NCBI GenBank assembly: GCA_030704615.1 | Contig: CM060733.1 | Coordinates: 51,708,001 to 51,772,000 of the forward strand | Source of the DNA: Takakia lepidozioides | Lineage: Eukaryota; Streptophyta; Takakiopsida; Takakiales; Takakiaceae | Length of the DNA: 64,000 nucleotides | Direction: 5' to 3' | Part shown: in pieces, positions 57,220 through 64,000 of the stretch | Layout of the letters: the number at the start of each line of letters is the position of its first letter | Numbering within the stretch: the stretch's first letter is position 1 | Made by a program: the position numbers and the translations under genes | Notes under the pieces: model-generated | Seen by the model: only the letters and a program-made list of their open reading frames with translations | Told to the model about the DNA's origin: nothing | Database searches by the model: none

Positions 57220-57645
57220 AACAAGTACGCAGTCTCTGCACCCCATGATTTGCTTGATTGCAATTTTGAAGGCCATAGTTTTATTCCGCTGGTACCAGTG
57301 AAGGCATTGTGTAGAAGAGTAGTCCAAACAATTGATTAAAGTCTTATTTCTACAAGACTACTCTGTTCAGTGAGTCACACTAACTCTGGTTCACAATAAG
57401 AGTAGCTTATTCCTCTGAATCCAAGCATCCGAATATCGCAACAGAATGTTTTGCTACTTGGCTTCCGACACTGCACATGTGCTCTGGCATGTTTTTGATG
57501 AATTGCAGATGTCTCTGCTAGAGTAGAATGGCATGCTACTCTTCATGCGTTTACAAGGTCATTGCTGCAACCAAGGTCGCATGCCAGGTCTCTCTTATTT
57601 GATCAGACAACTAGTCATCACATAAGCTTCAAATTTGTTACTCGC
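57220..57645. repeat. Segmental duplicate (partner at 63,188-63,606)
   Basis: About 420 bp shared in the same orientation, for example CTTGATTGCAATTTTGAAGG, AAAGTCTTATTTCTACAAGA and GATGAATTGCAGATGTCTCT, with scattered substitutions and small gaps. No coding capacity. Confidence 0.9.
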
Positions 57646-58932
57646 CTACCACACATCCCGTCTCAATTAATACATGTAATGCTTCTACTTGTCCATTTAC
57701 TAACACAGAAGCACACATGGATGCCATTCTTAAGCCACAAGACAGGGCGAGTGACTCGAGTAACTCGCTGCATTGCAAGAGTTCACAGTTTGGAGACTGC
57801 AGATTGGAGATACATTTAGTGAAGAGCCAGTGTGAAAACAAGTTTTTGCTATATGGCCAAGGAACAAAAGAACAATTGAGCTGTTTTCGACTTGAAAGCT
57901 TAGGTTGGTCTAGGGTTGCGTTTATAGACTCATGATGGGCATGCATAGATCTTTTGCAGGATGGGATCCAAGCTACAGGTTCAGTTGGGAACCCAGCTGA
58001 TCAATTCCTACTCACGGGAACTGTCTTGACATTATCTCATCTGGACCAGCCAAGAAAAGGACAAGTAGCTGAAAGCACTAACATGATTCCACACAGGTTA
58101 TGTCTGTGTGATGGAGTGCCCTACCAAAACACCTTGCGACCACCTTTACACATTAGTGACCTTACTTCAGATTTAACGTCCTTTCAGCAATTTTCTTTTT
58201 CTCTTGAACATTTCTTATCAATTGTCGTCCAAAGAATGGGAGTTCCATGGAACTCTGAGAAGTGATGCTGAAACGTTCTTATACACTTTGAGGGATTAGT
58301 GTTCCCCAAGAGTTGTTGTGAGTATTCATTCAACTTCAAATTCATGCAGGTTTTGCTGTGAGTGTGTGATTTGAGCCTTGCCATTGGGTCCCAGGCCCTG
58401 TGTCCTACATGTGGTAGCCCAGTTACAGGTAGGCAACTACTAAGATTTCCAGAGTCTAGGTAAATGTTGTCAAACACTTATGGGGGGTAAATCATGGAGG
58501 GAGGTCATGGAAATGTAATTGAGGAACTAATTCACAAGAGACCATGGGCCCCTTGAGGCGCAGAGCTTCAAAGTTTAAGCAACAATTGACAAACACCCCA
58601 AATGAAGAAAAATCTGTGAGGTTCTGAGAGGACCTCAAGTAAATTATATACAAATCTGCCAGTACACTTAAGTGCTCAGTGCGTGCCCAACACTTGCAGG
58701 TGCTGAAATTTAGCCAGTTCATGCAAACAATAGCATGGCTTAAAATTGAATTCAAGAAGCAGGGCAAAATGCTCCATTAATTATCCTCACTACAATGTAC
58801 ACCAAAAATATGTCACAAATATGTACACCCTGAAGCAGTTGAGTGCAGTGAACCCTTCTCTTGCACAAAACTTTGGCCTCTGTCCAGATCCCCCTATCCA
58901 AGCCCCATGAAGTTTTTTGGATCTCCTCCAAA
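57646..58932. other. 3' flank of the Dof-like gene
   Basis: No gene seen. At 58,867-59,100 a block of about 115 bp is tandemly repeated across the gene's 3' end. A minus-strand frame at 58,752-58,967 partly restates the C-terminal helix of the Dof-like protein, as expected from that duplication. Confidence 0.45.
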
Positions 58933-59769
58933 TCAATAGCTTTTTGTGGACATAGAGTTTTCCTCATAAAGGTGTGTACGTTGCGAGACCTCCCTATCCA
59001 AGCGCTGTAGAGTGTTTTGGAGCTGCTCCAGATTCACCATCTTTTGTTGGATAGAGATTTCCCCCCCGGAAGGTGTGTACATCACGAGACCTTCTCGCAA
59101 CAACCGCATGTAGCGGTCAACTGTATCCATGGCGCTCAACGTATGAGGGCTAGAAACCTGGTGTGCAGCAGCAGCTGGTATGGCATCCGCAAGCATAAAA
59201 TTACGTCGTTTTCGCAACTTACCTCCAAGCGTGAAGGTAAAATGGGGGCCGCAGGATCCGCTCTGACAAACGCAGCGAGGTTGACCCTTCGCTAGCCCAT
59301 TGTTCCAGTAGAGAAATTTGATGTTCTCCGACAGACACAGAGGACATCTTTTGTCCCCCTGGTAATCCATGAGCGCCAGGCCGCCGTCTCCTCCTTTATT
59401 ACGCTTTCTAGAGCGTACAACACCAAGCAATTGGGAGGATGAATCGAGCTCCAGCTCTGGCCACGCCTCTCCCTGTGTACGCTTTCTAGAGCCTACAACA
59501 CCAAACAATTGGGAGGATGAATCGAACTCTACCTCTGGCCACGCCTCTCCCTGAACAACACCAAGCAATTGGGAGGATGAATCGAGCTCTACCTCTGGCC
59601 ACGCCTCTCCCTGAACAACACCAAGCAATTGGGAGGATGAATCGAGCTCTAGCTCTGGCCCTGCCTCTCCCTGAACAACACCAAGCAATTGGGAGGATGA
59701 ATCGAGCTCTGGCTCAGGCTCTAGCTCAGGCCACAACATGAGATCTCCAGCGAGTGCAGTAAAGTCCAT
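58933..59769 (-). CDS. Dof-like zinc-finger protein with 20-residue repeats
   Basis: An uninterrupted 278-codon frame starting MDFTALAGDLMLWPELE. The middle has RCPLCLSENIKFLYWNN, then GQPRCVCQSGSCGPHFTF and GGKLRKRRN. This strongly recalls the Dof DNA-binding domain (CPRC..NTKFCYYNN..QPRYFCKxC...GGxLRxxPVGxG.RK). However, the second Cys pair is spaced C-x4-C rather than C-x2-C and the RYWT segment differs, so zinc binding and DNA specificity are uncertain. The N-terminal part is a minisatellite coding for five acidic repeats around ELDSSSQLLGVVQGEAWPE, two extended by an RKR segment. The C-terminus has a leucine-heptad helix (MVNLEQLQNTLQRLDREVS). A promoter motif shared with MinD lies about 250 bp upstream. 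Partial copies occur at the right window edge. Confidence 0.6.
   Translation of the reverse strand: MDFTALAGDLMLWPELEPEPELDSSSQLLGVVQGEAGPELELDSSSQLLGVVQGEAWPEVELDSSSQLLGVVQGEAWPEVEFDSSSQLFGVVGSRKRTQGEAWPELELDSSSQLLGVVRSRKRNKGGDGGLALMDYQGDKRCPLCLSENIKFLYWNNGLAKGQPRCVCQSGSCGPHFTFTLGGKLRKRRNFMLADAIPAAAAHQVSSPHTLSAMDTVDRYMRLLREGLVMYTPSGGEISIQQKMVNLEQLQNTLQRLDREVSQRTHLYEENSMSTKSY
59415..59720. repeat. Coding minisatellite, mainly 60-bp units
   Basis: Five units with CAATTGGGAGGATGAATCGA and GGCCACGCCTCTCCCTG. The last three are nearly identical at a 60-bp period, and the first two carry an extra segment with CGCTTTCTAGAGC. The period is a multiple of 3, so the frame is preserved. Confidence 0.9.
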
Positions 59770-61688
59770 TGCAAAGGAACGCAGACAGACAAGGCGAGGT
59801 ACTTACACAGCAGAATCACGACGAGAGCCCCGCAGCTGTGCCTCACCCACAATGCCATGCAAACCACCGACACCAAAAGCTTGTAGTGGAAACCTCTATT
59901 TTGCACGAATGTCATCCAAAGAGCCCCACATCCCATCCGATTTGCACGAATGTCATCCAAAGTTGCGTGAGCCCGCATTTAAGGGACAGCTATTATGGGA
60001 CATGCCAGCGCCAATTGGTCAATCATTTATCCCATATCGTTTGCAGTTTGCACAACGCCCCCTCCCCTATAAATGGGCACTTAGACAACAGTAGACGCCC
60101 AGTTGACTTGTCGCCCCATTTCTGTGGCAGGGAAGCTGTTCAAGGCAAGTGGGGAGGCACTTGCCCACTTTTTTGTGGTCGTGTCCATTCAGAATGCACA
60201 CTGAATGCATACAAATGTAATGCAATGCAAATGCTCATCCCCATGCAGGACTGACAGGAAGGCAAATGCGGGACCGACCGACATGGAGTGACTCACCAAC
60301 TTGCAAAGTCCTGCTGAAGCCATGCTTTAGGGGTTAATTTAAATCTGCAAAGTGAAGTCCAGCAACCGATCCTCATATACAAAAGCCTTTCCAATCCCTT
60401 GTGATCAGACAATTTTCCCGTTCACACATTTCTATCAAGAACAGATTTCACATTCCTCTTTGAAACATGGTTCACTTCTCCACTTCTACAGGATTCCCAG
60501 TCTCTCTCTGGATTTATGCAACTGACCGCCCTTCATACAAAAATTGACACAGCTACGACTGCACTTTGGAGACAAAGTGGTCCTCTCCCTCTCCTTCTCA
60601 CTCTCGCTGCCAACATCTTGTTATGGTGCCTCTCTTTCTTAAGGCGCCCTTGGCTCTTCCCACTTGCAGTTTGCCGAACTTTGGACCAAATGCGAGCCAC
60701 TGCCTGCCTGTGAACTCCCGTGTCACTTTCTGGCCCCAACGCAGGTTTCTAGTGTGTGCATACGCATGAAGGCTGTTTCGACTGTACCATTGCCTTTGGA
60801 AAATTCTCATGGGCTCACCTCATATCTCGTAAAGCATTTTCTAACTTTTAGACTGACGATTGGTTTCACTCTAGGGCACGAAGTGGTGCTTGGATTGAGA
60901 CTAGTGACTGTTCTCGTTCTTGTTTCACGTACCGCGTAAAGTAAGGCTTACATCATATGATCAAATTCTGCTGCTTGTAGTTCTTTCAAACTTTAGAGAG
61001 CACAATGTCAGCAAGGCATTCTAATTTTTTTGGTTGGGCTGACAAGCAGATTTTGGACCAGATATCTAGGTCTCTCTGTCCAATCTAGAGAGGCTCTTGT
61101 TCATTGTATAATCCTTTAAAAGTTATGATTGGTGTGATGGCCGTATGAATTTCTGCCTCAGCTTTATGATAATAGAAAAGTCAAGGGATTCAGTATAACA
61201 GCTTCTCTAAGCATGCTTTTGTTTTCCAAAGAGGGAAGGGAGAATGTGTATTTTTGGTTAGGTCATGCCGATGCTTACTGTGGGATGGTAGGTATCCATC
61301 TGACGGTCTCATCTCTGTACCTGTAGGTGCAGTGTTTACACTGGATTGTGATCTCCCTCATTTATGCCGTCGGGCTGGACAGGCATTGCTTCCTCATTTA
61401 CCAAGAAAGCATCAGGAGCTTAGGAGGTAATCTTGCCCTCCTATCCCCTCCCTCTCTCCTAGCCTCTCAAGCGTGTTTCTCCTGCATTCTCTTTTGCTCT
61501 CTCGACTGACCTCCTGTCTAACATTCCCCATAATTCACGTGTTCTGGTTTAAATTCTAAGTTTACCCATCACATCAACTCATCCTTGCAGCAAGGGTTGC
61601 TGTAGGTAGTTGAAAGAGCCACCATACGGGTACCTTCATTTACTATGATGTTGTAATCCAGACATTTCTCAGACTTTCCTCCATTCCA
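59770..61688. other. Upstream region of the Dof-like gene and of the TIC20-like locus
   Basis: Contains a tandem repeat of TTTGCACGAATGTCATCCAA (units about 41 bp apart, 59,899-59,961) and a shared promoter motif at 60,021-60,043. A TATA-like CCTATAAATG at about 60,065 is on the plus strand. ATG-started frame 60,516-60,713 (65 residues) has no recognised motif; whether it is a plastid transit exon of the TIC20-like gene cannot be judged. Confidence 0.45.
60021..60043 (-). promoter_or_regulatory. Shared 23-bp motif, copy 3 (Dof-like gene promoter)
   Basis: On the minus strand it contains AACGATATGGGATAAATG, identical over 23 bp to copy 1. It is about 252 bp upstream of the minus-strand Dof-like ATG, in the same relative orientation and distance as copy 2 has to MinD. 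Confidence 0.6.
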
Positions 61689-62196
61689 GCTAGAAATCAG
61701 AGAGGAAACGTGAGTCCAAGGGCTTCAGCGGAGGACGGAGAAGCCCAAAGTTTTGGTGGCGCATTCTGGCCCTTGAGTGAGACTTGGATGTATGCAGAGA
61801 CTGCATACAGTCTGCACTCCTTTATTGAAGAATATGAGTTCTGTACATACCCTATTCTGATTCTTATCGGTTCCTTACCCGGATGCTTCTTGCTTGCATG
61901 TTTCTTCGCTGCATATCTTGGTGTGGTGCGCAATAATTGGTGGCCTCATTTCCTCCGATTCCATGTTGTAACCGGCATGTTGCTGGAGACCATTGTTCAG
62001 GTGATTGGGACGGTGAATGACTGGGTGCCACAGGCAGTTTACTGGGGAACATTCAGGGCACACTGCTGACTAGCAATCACATTTGCGTTTCCTTCCATAG
62101 TGCTGGATTGCATTAGGTGCCCGCGCATTAAATGGCATGTATGCTGATGTGCCCTTTTTGTCAGATGCATCCTACATGCAGATCCCGTATGAGTGA
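61689..62196 (+). pseudogene. TIC20: TIC20-I homologue (inner-envelope protein import channel), broken
   Basis: TIC20-I is a four-helix membrane subunit of the chloroplast inner-envelope import machinery. The frame from 61,689 reads SETWMYAETAYSLHSFIEE, YEFCTYPILILIGSLPG, FFAAYLGVVRNNWWPHFLRF, HVVTGMLLETIVQVIGTV and VPQAVYWGTFRAH, collinear with the plant TIC20-I C-terminal half. TGA at 62,067 falls where the family has an invariant Trp (HFW). Beyond it the homology continues in the same frame (VLDCIRC, about 62,100), then shifts by +1 near 62,120 to ALNGMYADVPF and ends YMQIPYE with TGA at 62,196, the normal family end. No splice sites explain the two breaks. The transit peptide and first helix were not found upstream. 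It is either a recent pseudogene or carries two sequence errors; an intact copy presumably exists elsewhere. Confidence 0.8.
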
Positions 62197-63187
62197 ATGG
62201 AAAGGACAGACTATTGCAAAATGCAATTCCTTGTGCAAATTGATATCACATTGTTGGAGGCTTAGCTGTAGAGTAGATAGGAAGAAGGAAGATGCACTAA
62301 ATCGCCTTCAAGGTTATGTAAAGGTCAGAGTGATTGGTCAAAAATGGCTTGGAACTTGGTTCCATATTGACAGTGTTTTATCTGGCCTGTCTAAGTTCAT
62401 TCCTGACAGGTGATCATTTATAAGGTGAGATGACAGTTTGACTCTAGCAGCCCAATCTTGAAAGTTTGTTCTTCATACAGTTGTCAGAAAGCGGGGGTGC
62501 TAGCATCTGCAAGATTCATGGCTATTTGATGTTGCAGACTTGATGTCTGCATACGTAGTTCACAGTTCCAGGATTAAGCTAGATATGTCATGTAGAAGGT
62601 GACAATGCTTCCTCCAGGACACCTCAGGGTTTGGGCTTTGAATCAATAGATATTTAACTAGAAGGAGACTGCATTCTCTGGACCCACTTCAGGGTTTTGG
62701 GGTTTGTATCAAAACCCTAAACCATGAATTTGTGTACAAGTTGGAGGGAGGGGTGTTGGGCACATTTCTCCTACTAAAATCGTGAAAGGCTCACTTCAAC
62801 GACTTCTTGTCTCTTCTGTGTTGACTTGACTCGGAGTATTGTTACCTTCCTTGGGAGAGAGGAGAGGAGATAGAAAAAGCAAAATCTGCAGAGATATGGT
62901 TAGAGTGGCCAGGGGCAGTGGACCCAGTGGGGAATAGTATATAGTACACTAGTGTACTGTTCAGTATGAATAGTATAGTATACAGTGCACTATGTGAAGA
63001 TCTGTTAAACTTTCCTGTTGTACAAACTGATGAAACTTATTCCAGCATGACTTTGAAATCAGATCAACGGTGTATCATGGTAATGTGCCAAAGAGATAAC
63101 ATAGAGGAAATCATCAAGAGCTTGTTCTTGGTGCATATATTGAGCCAATGTCTACAAATAAATATGTGAATGAGAAGCTGAGATTAG
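62197..63187. other. Intergenic, no gene seen
   Basis: No recognisable feature apart from a telo-box-like AAAACCCTAAACC near 62,712. Confidence 0.4.
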
Positions 63188-63606
63188 TAGTCTCTGCACC
63201 CCCTGATTTACTTGATTGCAATTTTGAAGGCCATAATTTTATTCGGCTGGTACCAGTGAAGGCGCTAATGTGTAAGATGAGTCCAAATAATTGATTAAAG
63301 TCTTATTTCTACAAGACTTCTCTGTTCAATGAGTCACACTAACTCTGGTTCACAATAAGAGGAGCTTATTCCTCTGAATCCAAGCATTCAAATATCCCAA
63401 CAGAATCCATGTTTTGCTATTTGGCTTCCGGCACTGCACATGTGCTCTAGCATGTTTTTGATGAATTGCAGATGTCTCTGCTAGAGTAGAATGGTATGCT
63501 ACTCTTCATGCGTTTGCAAGGTCATCACTGCAACCAAAGTTGCATGCCAGGTCTCTCTTATTTGATCAGACAACTAGTCATCACATAAGCTTCAAATTTG
63601 TTGAAC
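63188..63606. repeat. Segmental duplicate (partner at 57,220-57,645)
   Basis: Same orientation and order as its partner. It continues directly into short matches to about 58,092-58,118 (AGGTTATGTCTGTGTG) and then to the Dof-like gene, so it is a condensed copy of 57.2-59.4 kb. Confidence 0.9.
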
Positions 63607-63699
63607 CACAGGTTATGTCTGTGTGAATGCCATCCATCATGAAAAGAGGATCTCAAACTCGTTGAATCGCAGGTTCTGTTTGTCAGTGCGAATGCACCC

Positions 63700-63905
63700 A
63701 GCAACATCAGCTGCTCAGGGTTGGAAACCTGGTCTGTAGGAGCACCAGATGTGGCATCTGGTATGGCATCCCCATGCATAAGATTGCGTCGTTTTCGCAA
63801 CTTACCCAAGCGTGAAGGTAAAGTTGGGGCCGCAGGATCCGCTCCGACAAACACATCGAGCTTGACCCTTCCAGCCTGTTGTTCCAGTACAAGAACTTGA
63901 TACTG
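63700..63905 (-). pseudogene. Degenerate copy of the Dof-like gene (minus)
   Basis: Read on the minus strand: IKFLYWNN, then frameshifted sequence over the second Cys pair, then GKLRKRRNLMHGDAIP, the counterpart of the intact gene's GKLRKRRNFMLADAIP. The frame changes within the finger and the repeat-rich N-terminus is absent. Confidence 0.75.
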
Positions 63906-63907
63906 TC

Positions 63908-64000
63908 TGACAGCGCTGATGGATTACCAAGGCGAGAAGAGATGTCCTCTCTGCCTGTCGGACGGTATCAAGTTCCTATATTGGAACAATGGGCTGGCAA
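63908..64000 (+). pseudogene. Start of a plus-strand Dof-like copy, cut by the window edge
   Basis: MDYQGEKRCPLCLSDGIKF followed by LYWNNGLA, open to the last base. It corresponds to the middle of the Dof-like gene but lies head-to-head with the minus copy at 63,700-63,905. Whether the rest is intact cannot be seen. Confidence 0.6.

Noticed and set aside
1-64000. CRISPR arrays, rRNA genes, prokaryotic operons or ribosome-binding sites.
   Set aside because: None seen. The introns and gene content are those of a plant nucleus, and the tandem arrays found have diverged units without regular spacers.

Overview
The window is nuclear DNA of a streptophyte plant (land plant or charophycean alga). 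Spliceosomal introns with GT-AG and one GC-AG boundary interrupt most genes. The protein set is plant and plastid specific: a three-repeat MYB, the thylakoid calcium-sensing receptor CAS, chloroplast MinD and TIC20-I. Natural gene ends use TAG, TAA and TGA, so the code is standard. A TTTAGGG-type telo-box lies beside PHF5A. I cannot name the species; the retroelement content would suit a non-seed streptophyte or charophyte.

Left part (1-24 kb): one conserved gene, PHF5A, sits at the very edge on the minus strand. The rest is AT-rich, transposon-dominated DNA: a duplicated retropepsin-like fragment (about 4.1-4.7 kb), a dispersed repeat family (6.3-7.1 and 22.9-24.0 kb), two minisatellites (8.85-9.95 kb), a decayed Ty3/Gypsy element (about 10.6-16.2 kb), a 612-bp MULE-like MITE with 9-bp target duplications (16.7-17.3 kb), tRNA-derived SINE-like pieces and a LINE fragment on the minus strand (20.1-22.8 kb). 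The Gypsy element is the most striking feature. Its order is Gag, protease, a C5 cytosine DNA methyltransferase, reverse transcriptase, integrase, PHD finger. The copy is dead: several stops and frameshifts, and the RT YxDD box and RNase H are deleted.

Right part (25-64 kb): gene-rich host DNA. In order: a 3R-MYB cell-cycle transcription factor (25.8-32.5 kb, +, 11 exons), CAS (about 35.06-41.6 kb, +, 13 exons seen, 5' end uncertain), NAF1 (42.97-48.07 kb, +, 5 exons), a MaoC-type 3-hydroxyacyl-thioester dehydratase (51.94-53.13 kb, -, 3 exons), chloroplast MinD (54.63-56.12 kb, +, intronless), a divergent Dof-like zinc-finger gene (58.93-59.77 kb, -) and a broken TIC20-I homologue (about 61.69-62.20 kb, +). 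NAF1's last intron holds a TRIM (miniature LTR) element. That element and half of the last NAF1 exon are duplicated just downstream, and a hAT-type element with perfect termini is inserted in the duplicate. The right edge repeats parts of 57.2-59.4 kb, with two Dof-like copies facing each other.

The host genes do not form one pathway. Several serve the plastid (CAS, MinD, TIC20-I), and others serve RNA processing (PHF5A in the U2 snRNP SF3b complex; NAF1 in H/ACA snoRNP assembly). Exon coordinates were read by eye and may be off by 1-2 bases. Functions come from remembered family motifs, not database searches.
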